From NCBI GenBank assembly GCA_013205245.1, contig JABMNH010000038.1, positions 35,629-99,628 on the forward strand: a DNA stretch of 64,000 nucleotides, written 5' to 3'. This stretch comes from Flavobacteriales bacterium (GTDB lineage Bacteria; Bacteroidota; Bacteroidia; Flavobacteriales; Flavobacteriaceae). The notes beneath the pieces were generated by a model. The model saw only the letters and a list, made by a program, of their open reading frames with translations. It was not told the origin of the DNA and did not search any database. The translations under genes and the position numbers were made by a program. The stretch's first letter is position 1. Each line of letters opens with the position of its first letter. Below, piece by piece: positions 18,287-26,488 of this stretch.

Positions 18287-19855
18287 TTAACATTTTAAAT
18301 AGTTTTTAGCCAATTCTTTACCTAGTTCTACACCAAATTGATCGAAGCTATAAATATTCCAAATAACACCTTGTACAAAAGTTTTATGTTCGTACAAAGC
18401 AATGAGTCTACCAAGTGCATTGGGCGTTAATTTTTGTATTAAAAGTGTGTTTGAAGGTTTATTTCCTGCAAAGGTTTTAAAAGGAAGTAATTTTTCAATA
18501 TCATGAGTCTTATCAGCCAGCTTTAACTCTATATTTACTTCGCCTTTTGTTTTTCCTTTATACAAAGCTTCGGTTTGTCCATAAAGATTTGCCATTAACT
18601 TTGCGTGATGGTTAGAATCGCCATGTAAAGGTTCTAAAAAACCGATGAAATCGGCTGGAATTAACTTGGTGCCTTGGTGTACCAATTGCATAAAAGCATG
18701 TTGGGCATTTGTACCTGTACTGCCCCAAACAATAGTGCCTGTTTGATAATTTATGGCATCTCCATTTCTATCAACCGATTTGCCGTTACTTTCCATAATG
18801 GTTTGTTGTAAATACATCGGTAATAATTCTAAATATTGGGTGTAGGGTAATAAAACTTCGGTTTCTGAATTAAAAAAATTATTGTACCAAATGCTTATCA
18901 AAGCCAAAACAACGGGCAGGTTTTTATCAAAAGATGTGTTTTTAAAATGGACATCCATTTGGTTTGCGCCAGTTAAAAAATCGTCAAAGTTTTTATACCC
19001 AACCGATAACGCAATAGTTAAACCAACAGCACTCCACAAAGAGTAACGGCCACCAACCCAATCCCACATAGGGAAAATATTATTTGGTGAAATCCCAAAG
19101 TCTTTTACGGCTTCTAAATTTGTAGAAACCGCCACAAAGTTATGTGCAATATCTGCTACAGTAGCCTTTTCTAAAAACCATTTTTGCACTGTTAACGCAT
19201 TGGTTAGTGTTTCTTGTGTTGTAAATGTCTTTGAAACAATAACAAACAATGTTGTTTCTGGATTCAGATTTTTGATGGTTTCATAAACATGATCGCCATC
19301 TACATTTGATATAAAATGACATTTTAAATGGTTTTGATAAAATTTTAAAGCTTCAACTGCCATTTTTGGCCCTAAATCTGAACCGCCAATGCCAATATTT
19401 ACAACATCGGTAAATGGTTTGTTTGTATAGCCTTTAAATTTTCCATTTATTACATTGTCTGAAAAATCTTTGATTTTTGACAATGTTGCTGCTACTTCGG
19501 GTTTTATATTTTTTTCGTCAACTAAAATAGGCGTATTGCTTTTATCACGTAAAGCGGTGTGCAGCACAGCTCTGTTTTCTGTAACATTAATTTTTTCGCC
19601 AGAAAATTGCGCTTCAATGGCTTCTTTTAAACCTGTTTCTTTTGCTAAATCTATTAGTGAATTAAATGTTTGGTTGTTGATTCTGTTCTTAGAAAAATCT
19701 AAAGTAAAATCGTCAAATTTTAAGGTGTAATCTGATTTTCTGTTTGGATTTTTCTTAAACAATTCTTGCATTTTAACGTCTTTGGTTTCATTAAAATGTT
19801 GTTGCAAAGTGCTCCATGCTCTGGTTGAAGTCGGGTTTATATTTTTTAGTTTCAT
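18287..19855 (-). CDS. pgi: Glucose-6-phosphate isomerase
   Basis: This enzyme interconverts glucose-6-phosphate and fructose-6-phosphate in glycolysis and gluconeogenesis. The 522-residue sequence has the PGI signature segments: INGKFKGYTNKPFTDVVNIG leading to IGIGGSDLGPKMAVEAL (about residue 150), VSKTFTTQETLTNA, and QLVHQGTKLIPADFIGF near 390. It follows the M23 peptidase gene by 4 bp on the same strand and is probably co-transcribed with it. Length is slightly shorter than E. coli Pgi but complete. Confidence 0.96.
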   Translation of the reverse strand: MKLKNINPTSTRAWSTLQQHFNETKDVKMQELFKKNPNRKSDYTLKFDDFTLDFSKNRINNQTFNSLIDLAKETGLKEAIEAQFSGEKINVTENRAVLHTALRDKSNTPILVDEKNIKPEVAATLSKIKDFSDNVINGKFKGYTNKPFTDVVNIGIGGSDLGPKMAVEALKFYQNHLKCHFISNVDGDHVYETIKNLNPETTLFVIVSKTFTTQETLTNALTVQKWFLEKATVADIAHNFVAVSTNLEAVKDFGISPNNIFPMWDWVGGRYSLWSAVGLTIALSVGYKNFDDFLTGANQMDVHFKNTSFDKNLPVVLALISIWYNNFFNSETEVLLPYTQYLELLPMYLQQTIMESNGKSVDRNGDAINYQTGTIVWGSTGTNAQHAFMQLVHQGTKLIPADFIGFLEPLHGDSNHHAKLMANLYGQTEALYKGKTKGEVNIELKLADKTHDIEKLLPFKTFAGNKPSNTLLIQKLTPNALGRLIALYEHKTFVQGVIWNIYSFDQFGVELGKELAKNYLKC

Positions 19856-19859
19856 CTTT

Positions 19860-21089
19860 TTATTGGGGGTAAGAAATACTGTCTAATTGTTCTTTTAAAG
19901 GTTTTATATTGGCAAAAAAACGTGGCCGTTCCTCATTTTTCATAGGTAAGGCTGCCGGTAATTTTTGTTTTAACGGATCTACTTGTCGGCCGTTTTTCCA
20001 AAAACGGTAACAAACATGCGGTCCAGAAGAATGTCCCGTACTTCCTACATAGCCAATAATATCGCCTTGTTTAACATAAGCACCCACAGTAACATCTTTT
20101 TTAAACTTATTCATATGTAAATACTGGGTCTCGTAAGTGGCGTTATGTCTTATTTTGACGTAGTTACCGTTGCCGCTTGTGTAACCTCTGTCTGAAATGC
20201 GGCCACTTGCAGTTGCCATTATTGGTGTGTTGGTTGCGGCAGGGAAATCGGTCCCTAAATGAGGTTTAATACGGCCGTAATATTTTATATACCGACGCAT
20301 ATTAAAGCCCGATGAAATACGTCCAAATTTTAAAGGTGCTTTTAAAAAGGCGCGTCTTAAATTTTTGGCATCTTCATCAAAATAATCTACAATGCCATTC
20401 TTTTTATTTTCAACAAAAGCAAAGGCATATAAAGATTCATCGTTATGTTCAAAAATAGCAGCTCTAATCTTACCCATACCTGCGTAAATAGAGTCGTTTA
20501 CATATTTTTCTTCGTAAATAATTTTGAATTTATCATTTTTTTGAAGTCTGAAAAAATCTATTGTCCAAGCATAAATTTCTGACAGATCATTAACAATCAA
20601 ATAATTTAAACCTTGGTCGTCAATAGCTTCAGAAAGCGATGTTTTTATAACACCCGTTGCTGTTTTAATAACTGTTTTGACTTCTTTTTTAGCACGGTAT
20701 GCATTTATAGAATCCTTGAATTTAAAAACAATATAATTGATTTGGTCTGGCTGATAAATAAACACTTCGCCCTTGTCTAAAGAATCTTTTGACTTTAAAA
20801 TCACATAGGGATTGCCAACTTTTAAACGGCGGATATCAAATACCTTTTTGGTTTTTCTAACAATTTCATAGACTTTCGCTGGCATAACATGAGCTTGATC
20901 TAAAATACCCCCAAAACTCTCGCCTTTTCTTATGGTATCTCTTATAAAATTATAATTGTTAAATGTAAACCCAAATTCTTTAATAATTTTTGGCGCAAGT
21001 GGTTTGGGTTGTACTTTGGGTTGTTTTTCAACATCTCTTCCGCAACTTAAAGCTGTTATTATGAGTAAAAATAAAAAGAGGTGTTTCAT
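19860..21089 (-). CDS. M23-family metallopeptidase, predicted lipoprotein
   Basis: This is a 409-residue LytM-type zinc peptidase that probably cleaves peptidoglycan cross-links in the periplasm. The N-terminus FLLIITALSCGRD is a lipoprotein signal with the acylated Cys at about residue 16. The C-terminal M23 domain has HLGTDFPAA (first zinc His and Asp, about residue 278) and the later HSSGPHVCYRFWKNG (about 342-356), which contains the H-x-H-like metal/catalytic site in variant form (GPHVCYRFW). The central region has a LysM-like/OapA-like segment. It heads a two-gene unit with pgi. Confidence 0.88.
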   Translation of the reverse strand: MKHLFLFLLIITALSCGRDVEKQPKVQPKPLAPKIIKEFGFTFNNYNFIRDTIRKGESFGGILDQAHVMPAKVYEIVRKTKKVFDIRRLKVGNPYVILKSKDSLDKGEVFIYQPDQINYIVFKFKDSINAYRAKKEVKTVIKTATGVIKTSLSEAIDDQGLNYLIVNDLSEIYAWTIDFFRLQKNDKFKIIYEEKYVNDSIYAGMGKIRAAIFEHNDESLYAFAFVENKKNGIVDYFDEDAKNLRRAFLKAPLKFGRISSGFNMRRYIKYYGRIKPHLGTDFPAATNTPIMATASGRISDRGYTSGNGNYVKIRHNATYETQYLHMNKFKKDVTVGAYVKQGDIIGYVGSTGHSSGPHVCYRFWKNGRQVDPLKQKLPAALPMKNEERPRFFANIKPLKEQLDSISYPQ

Positions 21090-21116
21090 ATAATTTGAGT
21101 CCTAATGATTGAGGCG

Positions 21117-21124
21117 CAAATTTA
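21117..21124 (-). promoter_or_regulatory. Probable -7 element (TAAATTTG, minus strand) for the M23-pgi unit
   Basis: The plus strand reads CAAATTTA, giving TAAATTTG on the minus strand 28 bp upstream of ATG 21089. No well-spaced -33 is evident. Confidence 0.4.
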
Positions 21125-21155
21125 CTAATTTTTATACAACCTCATCTTGGCTAAT

Positions 21156-21947
21156 TTAGTTAAATATTATAGGGAAAGCATTAGCTAAGCCTTTAAACGA
21201 TTCTAATTCTGCTTTTAAAGAACCCACAACCAAATCGGCTTTTATTTTAACAGGGATTTTATTTTCGTCATCGGTAACCCAAACAACCACACTATTTTCT
21301 CCTTTAAAAACACGGCCAGATTCTACAAAAGGTTTAAATTTTAATGTTTTTATTTTTCCAAATTTAGTATTGATGATTTCTTTGCCTAAATAGCGTAATT
21401 TAAAATTGTTAAGTTGTTGATCGTAAAACAAATTGATAGTTATTTCTTGATTAATTTTAAGGTTTGATAAATTGGTATTTCTTATAAAATACATTGAGGA
21501 TATCATGTCTTGAACCCCTTTAACAACATCAAAAGAGGTTTCTTTGTTGTGCTTATAATCTACCACACGCGCACGTGCCTGTTCTTGATCAAAATTAATG
21601 TCTTTTGAAATTTTATACCCGCCTTCGTCAACACGTCTTTTAAATAAATTGGGGTATAAAGTGTTTTTGTCAATAACTGATTGGTAAACATCTTCTACTT
21701 TAAAAAATAATTTCACCATGCCACTTGTCCATCCTTTTCCGTCAATCAAAAAATTATTTTGCCCTTGATAAATAGTGTCTTTAACTTCCATGCTGGCATA
21801 ACCCGCATTTAAAAATCCATAACCTAATTTGTATTTAAGCCATTCGCCAGTCATAAAAGCCCCTGTATTATTTTGGGCGCTTCCAACTGTTGGAAGTAAA
21901 AAAACAAATAAAAGAAAGGAAATAAATAGAAGTTGCTTTATTTTCAA
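21156..21947 (-). CDS. DUF3108 domain-containing secreted protein
   Basis: This 263-residue protein has a signal peptide (about residues 1-24, ending GSAQ) followed by a predicted beta-rich domain matching DUF3108. It contains the family's early GEWLKYKLGYGFLNAGYASM and repeated short strands. The function is unknown, and the protein should be periplasmic or outer-membrane associated. It lies between the M23 peptidase gene and dsbD on the same strand but is separated from dsbD by a strong palindromic terminator, so it probably has its own promoter. Confidence 0.8.
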   Translation of the reverse strand: MKIKQLLFISFLLFVFLLPTVGSAQNNTGAFMTGEWLKYKLGYGFLNAGYASMEVKDTIYQGQNNFLIDGKGWTSGMVKLFFKVEDVYQSVIDKNTLYPNLFKRRVDEGGYKISKDINFDQEQARARVVDYKHNKETSFDVVKGVQDMISSMYFIRNTNLSNLKINQEITINLFYDQQLNNFKLRYLGKEIINTKFGKIKTLKFKPFVESGRVFKGENSVVVWVTDDENKIPVKIKADLVVGSLKAELESFKGLANAFPIIFN

Positions 21948-21971
21948 ATTGACGTTTTTATTTTAAGTTGA

Positions 21972-21979
21972 CAAATATA
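21972..21979 (-). promoter_or_regulatory. Probable -7 element (TATATTTG, minus strand) for the DUF3108 gene
   Basis: CAAATATA on the plus strand gives TATATTTG on the minus strand, 25 bp before ATG 21947. It lies just past the dsbD terminator palindrome. Confidence 0.45.
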
Positions 21980-21982
21980 AAT

Positions 21983-22024
21983 AATAAAACCGCTTTTTAA
22001 ATATATTTAAAAAGCGGTTTTATT
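21983..22024. terminator. 42-bp perfect palindrome, terminator after dsbD
   Basis: The left arm, 21983-22003, and right arm, 22004-22024, are exact reverse complements with no spacer (core AAACCGCTTTTT / AAAAAGCGGTTT). It lies 16 bp after the dsbD stop. T-runs within the arms make it a good terminator in either direction. Confidence 0.85.
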
Positions 22025-22039
22025 AAATTAACATAAAGT

Positions 22040-24016
22040 TTACTTTGTGAAATTAGCCAAACCTTCATTAAGCCAGTTTAAATAAGCCTCAACATCGGCA
22101 TTATAAGCCATGTAATGATTTAAATTTTCGCCATTATGATCTATCAAAACATAATATGGTTGTGCATTGGCTTTATATTTTGTTATTTGAAAATCGCTCC
22201 ATTTATTGCCAATTGTACGTATTTTTTTACCTGTTGATTTAGAAACATATTGTTGGTCTTTTGGTAAGGCCACTTGAAAATCGACATATAATGATATTAA
22301 AACGACTTTGTTTTTAAGAATATTTAGCACCTTTTGGTCAGACCACACACGTTCTTCCATTTTTCGGCAATTTACACAGGCTTTTCCTGTAAAATCTAGC
22401 ATCACTGGTTTGCCAACTTTCTTGGCATAAGCCATACCTTTATCGTAATCTAAAAATGTTGGAATATCATGAGGTCCAAACTCAGCATCTTTTGGTAAAG
22501 TAACAGCCACTCCATTGCCACTTCTAGAATAACCAACGCCATAAGGTGATTCGCTATAGGTCATTGGTGGTGGAAAACCGCTAATTAATTTTAACGGCGC
22601 ACCCCAAAGTCCGGGGATAAGATATATGGTAAAACTTAATACTATTAAACCTAAACTCAAACGTCCAACCGACAAATGAGGCAAATCAGAATCGTGTGGT
22701 AATTTTATTTTGCCCAACAAATAGAAAGCTAAAGCACCAAATACAGCTATCCAAATAGCTATAAATGTTTCGCGCTCTAATAAATGAAGATCTAAAACCA
22801 AATCGGCATTTGATAAAAATTTGAATGCAAAGGCCAGCTCTAAAAATCCTAAAAATACTTTTACTGTATTTAACCATCCGCCCGATTTTGGCAATGAATT
22901 CAACCATCCCGGAAAGGCTGCAAAAAGCGCAAATGGTAAAGCTATGGCTAAAGAAAAACCAAACATACCTACAATAGGCCCTATCTGATTTCCGCCAGAA
23001 GCGGCTTGAACTAATAAAGTCCCTACAATTGGGCCTGTACAAGAAAAGGATACAATGGCTAAGGCTAAAGCCATAAAAAAGATGCCTATGATGCCTCCTT
23101 TATCCGCTTGAGCGTCCACTTTATTTGCCCAAGAGTTTGGTAACATAATTTCGAAAGCGCCCAAAAATGATACCGCAAAAACGATTAATAGCAAGAAAAA
23201 TATCAAGTTAAACCACACGTTTGTTGACAAAGCATTAAGCGCGTCGGCACCAAAAATAAAGGATACCAGCCAACCTAAAGCCACATAAATAACAACGATT
23301 GAAATACCATAAATCATGGCGTTTTTAATACCCGCCGCTTTATTTTTACTTTGTTTGGTAAAAAAACTAACCGTCATGGGAATCATAGGAAAAACACAGG
23401 GCGTTAACAAAGCTGCAAATCCCGAAAAGAAAGCTACTAAAAATATACCCCATAAACCTTTGTTAGATTTAGTTTCTTCAACTGGCTTTTCAGTAACCTT
23501 TTTATCCGATTTTACTTTATCAGTTGTAACCAAACTGGTGTCTTTTAAAAATTTGCCTGCTTTACCTTGAACCGTAAAGGTTAAATCGACATCGGTTGGT
23601 GGAAGGCAGCTTGCGTCATCGCACACCATAAAATTAACAACCTCATTAAAGACGATTTCTTTATCAGTAAGGACATTAATCCGTTGCTTAAAAATGGCCT
23701 CTTTTTCGAAATACTTTATGGTCATATTAAACACTTTATCGTGTAAAGTATGACCAATATCTTCGGTATTTTTTCCTATTAATTGATAGGTGTTAAGCGA
23801 GTCTTTATAGCTAAATGATGTGGGGATTGGACCGTCATCTCCAACTTCGTTTTGAGAATACATATGCCAACCCGTTTCTATTGTGGCTTTTGTAACCAGA
23901 TCGAATTGTGAGTCAGATATTTTCTCTACAGAGGTTGTCCATTTTACAGGATCATATATTTGAGCTTGTGTGCTAAAACCCCATAAAATGATACAGGTTA
24001 AAAGAATTTTTTTCAT
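22040..24016 (-). CDS. dsbD: Thiol:disulfide interchange protein DsbD
   Basis: DsbD carries electrons from cytoplasmic thioredoxin across the inner membrane to periplasmic reductases. The 658-residue protein has a signal peptide and an N-terminal DsbD-alpha-like domain (about 20-150, with CDDASCLPP). An eight-helix membrane domain follows, with redox cysteines in TPCVFPMIPMT (about residue 207) and SFSCTGPIVG (about 325). The C-terminal thioredoxin domain has the active site CVNC at residues 547-550. Its ATG overlaps the tilS stop by one base (TAATG), implying translational coupling. Confidence 0.93.
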   Translation of the reverse strand: MKKILLTCIILWGFSTQAQIYDPVKWTTSVEKISDSQFDLVTKATIETGWHMYSQNEVGDDGPIPTSFSYKDSLNTYQLIGKNTEDIGHTLHDKVFNMTIKYFEKEAIFKQRINVLTDKEIVFNEVVNFMVCDDASCLPPTDVDLTFTVQGKAGKFLKDTSLVTTDKVKSDKKVTEKPVEETKSNKGLWGIFLVAFFSGFAALLTPCVFPMIPMTVSFFTKQSKNKAAGIKNAMIYGISIVVIYVALGWLVSFIFGADALNALSTNVWFNLIFFLLLIVFAVSFLGAFEIMLPNSWANKVDAQADKGGIIGIFFMALALAIVSFSCTGPIVGTLLVQAASGGNQIGPIVGMFGFSLAIALPFALFAAFPGWLNSLPKSGGWLNTVKVFLGFLELAFAFKFLSNADLVLDLHLLERETFIAIWIAVFGALAFYLLGKIKLPHDSDLPHLSVGRLSLGLIVLSFTIYLIPGLWGAPLKLISGFPPPMTYSESPYGVGYSRSGNGVAVTLPKDAEFGPHDIPTFLDYDKGMAYAKKVGKPVMLDFTGKACVNCRKMEERVWSDQKVLNILKNKVVLISLYVDFQVALPKDQQYVSKSTGKKIRTIGNKWSDFQITKYKANAQPYYVLIDHNGENLNHYMAYNADVEAYLNWLNEGLANFTK

Positions 24017-25338
24017 TATTGATATTTAATTTTTATAATCTTTTTTGTGCTTTCGGTTATTTTATAGCGGTTGTCTAAACGCCGCCCAATAATCCAGACA
24101 ATTTCTTGATTGCTGCATAACAACCACGTATTCTCTTTATCTAAAAGCGATAATTTCTGATCTTGAAAAAAATCGCTTAATTTCTTTTTCCCTTGCATCC
24201 CTAAGGGATGAAAATAGTCGCCTTTTTGCCATTTCCTTACGATTAACGGCATCTTAATTTTAACAGCATCAACAAAAACAAGATTTTGATTTGTGTTTTT
24301 TATGTCAGCTTGAGCTACGTCTTCAAAAGTAAGTATTAATTTATCGTTTTGTAAACCTTCTGTGAGGTTTTTTATTTCAAAATTAGATGTCTGTTTTTTA
24401 TCAATTGGCGAAATCAAACAGGTATCTCTATCTTTAACCAAACGGTGTGTCGCACTAAATATTTGTTTCCCCGGTTGAGAATACAACAAATTTTCTATAT
24501 CATTCCATGCTGTAAAACCATAATCTTTAAGCAACTCAAATAAATAAGCCTTAGGGTTTGACAACTTTAAAACTTTAGAAATATCAAAACTGATACTGCC
24601 GTTTTGCAACGGATTAAAAACATCGTTTCTAACAACGTCAAGTCTGTCTTTTAAAATTTGCTCTATATCTTTTAAATGGTTTAAACTGTTGTTATATGTT
24701 CCAATTAAATTGGGATTTATGTCTTGTAAAACAGGTATAACCTGATGGCGAATTATATTTCGGGTAAACTTATCGGATGCATTGCTTTTGTCTTCGCGCC
24801 AAGCGATGTCATTTTTTTGAGCATATTCTAAAATCTCATCGCGCGAAAATGGTAAAAAGGGTCTTATGGTTTTATTATTCTGACTCGGAATACCTAACAG
24901 CCCTTTAAATCCAGTCCCTCTGGTAAGATTAAACAAAGTAGTTTCAAAATTATCATTGGCATGGTGCGCTGTAATGATGTAATCGTAATTTTCTTCGGCA
25001 ATCAAAGTGTCAAACCATTGATAACGCAAATTTCTTGCTGCCATCTCTATAGAAATCTTATGTGTTTTGGCGTACTGTTCTGTTTCAAAATACGTCGCAA
25101 AACAAGAAATCTTCTTTTCTTTTGCCCAATCTTTAACAAACTGCTCATCTAAATCGGAATCATTTCCGCGCAATTTAAAATTACAATGTGCCAATCCTAT
25201 TTTGAAGTTTAAGGCATGCAACATACTGGCTACAACCACGCTATCTACACCTCCAGAAATAGCCACTAGTAATTTTGCGTTTTTTAAAAACGGAAAGTTT
25301 ATATCTATGTTTGCTTGTACCCTTCTAATCAATGTCAT
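24016..25338 (-). CDS. tilS: tRNA(Ile)-lysidine synthase
   Basis: TilS attaches lysine to C34 of the CAU-anticodon tRNA-Ile so that it reads AUA; it is normally essential. The N-terminal PP-loop ATPase motif AISGGVDSVVVASML is at about residues 27-41. It is followed by HCNFKLRGNDSDLDEQFV and TAHHANDNFETTLFNLTRGTG, which are typical of the family. The C-terminal TilS substrate-binding domain (PLIVRKWQKGDYFHPLGM) is near residue 365. Length is 440, normal. It is coupled to dsbD downstream. Confidence 0.96.
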   Translation of the reverse strand: MTLIRRVQANIDINFPFLKNAKLLVAISGGVDSVVVASMLHALNFKIGLAHCNFKLRGNDSDLDEQFVKDWAKEKKISCFATYFETEQYAKTHKISIEMAARNLRYQWFDTLIAEENYDYIITAHHANDNFETTLFNLTRGTGFKGLLGIPSQNNKTIRPFLPFSRDEILEYAQKNDIAWREDKSNASDKFTRNIIRHQVIPVLQDINPNLIGTYNNSLNHLKDIEQILKDRLDVVRNDVFNPLQNGSISFDISKVLKLSNPKAYLFELLKDYGFTAWNDIENLLYSQPGKQIFSATHRLVKDRDTCLISPIDKKQTSNFEIKNLTEGLQNDKLILTFEDVAQADIKNTNQNLVFVDAVKIKMPLIVRKWQKGDYFHPLGMQGKKKLSDFFQDQKLSLLDKENTWLLCSNQEIVWIIGRRLDNRYKITESTKKIIKIKYQ

Positions 25339-25402
25339 TTGTTTGTGCTATTTAAACAGCTAACTTCTGATAAACCCTAATAATTAATTACAAATTTAAC
25401 TT

Positions 25403-26488
25403 TTAATTTTTTACATCTAAAGCATCTCTTAAAGCATTTCCTGCCATCATAAAAGCCATTACCAAACTCATTATGGCTAAACCCGGAATAATGGCTAAAT
25501 AGGGTTTTCCTAAAATAATGTAATTGTAATGATCTTTAATCATGGCGCCCCAAGATGGTGTTGGTGGCTGTGCGCCGATGCCTAAAAAACTCAACCCGCT
25601 TTCAATTAAAATAGCGCCTGCAAAATTAGCTGCCGACATCACAATTATTGGGGCTAAAATATTGGGTAAAATATGTTTAAAAATAATGCGAAAATGTGAA
25701 AATCCTAAAGCTTTTGCAGCCTCTACATATTGTTGGTTTTTGGCACTCATAACTTGCCCTCTAACCACTCTTGCTACTTCTACCCACATTGTTAACCCAA
25801 CAGCAATAAACACTTGCCAATAGCCTTTTCCTAAAGCCAATGTAATGGCGATAACCAAAAGTAAGGTTGGGATTGTCCATGTTACGTTGATAAGCCACAT
25901 TAAAAAAGCATCTGTTTTCCCGCCAAAATAGCCTGCCGTAGCGCCAATACTAATACCAATTGCCAAAGATATAAATACGGCAATAAATCCTATAAAAAAA
26001 GAAATGCGTGTTCCTATTAAAATACGGCTCAGTAAATCTCTGCCATAACGGTCTGTGCCTAAAATAAAGGTTCTTTTTTCTATATAGTTTTTCATCCCTT
26101 TAGGGAAAAGAGACTTGGGTAAAAATTGTATTTTTTGAAGGCTTTTAGGGTAATTAACTACTTCAATACCGTCTGGTTTTATGGTAAAACTTTCTATAGG
26201 AATCTCTGTAACGCGTGTTATTTTTCCGAAAAATACCTTATCAAAAAACGTTTGTGATTTTGCATTTTTTGTTGGCACTTCCAACATCAACACGCTAAAA
26301 CCAGGTGGTTTTGAATGTATTTCAAGATGCATCTGATTGGCATTTTTGGTGTTGTCTGGCGCCAAAGTATACGCAAAAACAGCTACAAATGCACACAAAG
26401 CAATATACCAAAAACTCAAAAGCCCCACGTTGTTTTTTTTAAATTTACCCAGCGCTATTTGTGTTAATGATTTGCTATTTGAAGCCAT
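25403..26488 (-). CDS. DppC/OppC-type ABC transporter permease
   Basis: This is a 361-residue inner-membrane permease of the peptide/nickel ABC importer group. The first helix (about residues 22-42) is followed by an unusually long extracytoplasmic segment (about 43-150). The binding-protein-dependent transport domain then has about five helices. The segment EAAKALGFSHFRIIFKHILPN is the EAA loop that docks the ATPase. The ending GLAIMSLVMAFMMAGNALRDALD is typical of DppC. No ATPase, DppB or substrate-binding protein is adjacent, so partners must be elsewhere. The ATG directly abuts the stop of the protease gene. Confidence 0.88.
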   Translation of the reverse strand: MASNSKSLTQIALGKFKKNNVGLLSFWYIALCAFVAVFAYTLAPDNTKNANQMHLEIHSKPPGFSVLMLEVPTKNAKSQTFFDKVFFGKITRVTEIPIESFTIKPDGIEVVNYPKSLQKIQFLPKSLFPKGMKNYIEKRTFILGTDRYGRDLLSRILIGTRISFFIGFIAVFISLAIGISIGATAGYFGGKTDAFLMWLINVTWTIPTLLLVIAITLALGKGYWQVFIAVGLTMWVEVARVVRGQVMSAKNQQYVEAAKALGFSHFRIIFKHILPNILAPIIVMSAANFAGAILIESGLSFLGIGAQPPTPSWGAMIKDHYNYIILGKPYLAIIPGLAIMSLVMAFMMAGNALRDALDVKN

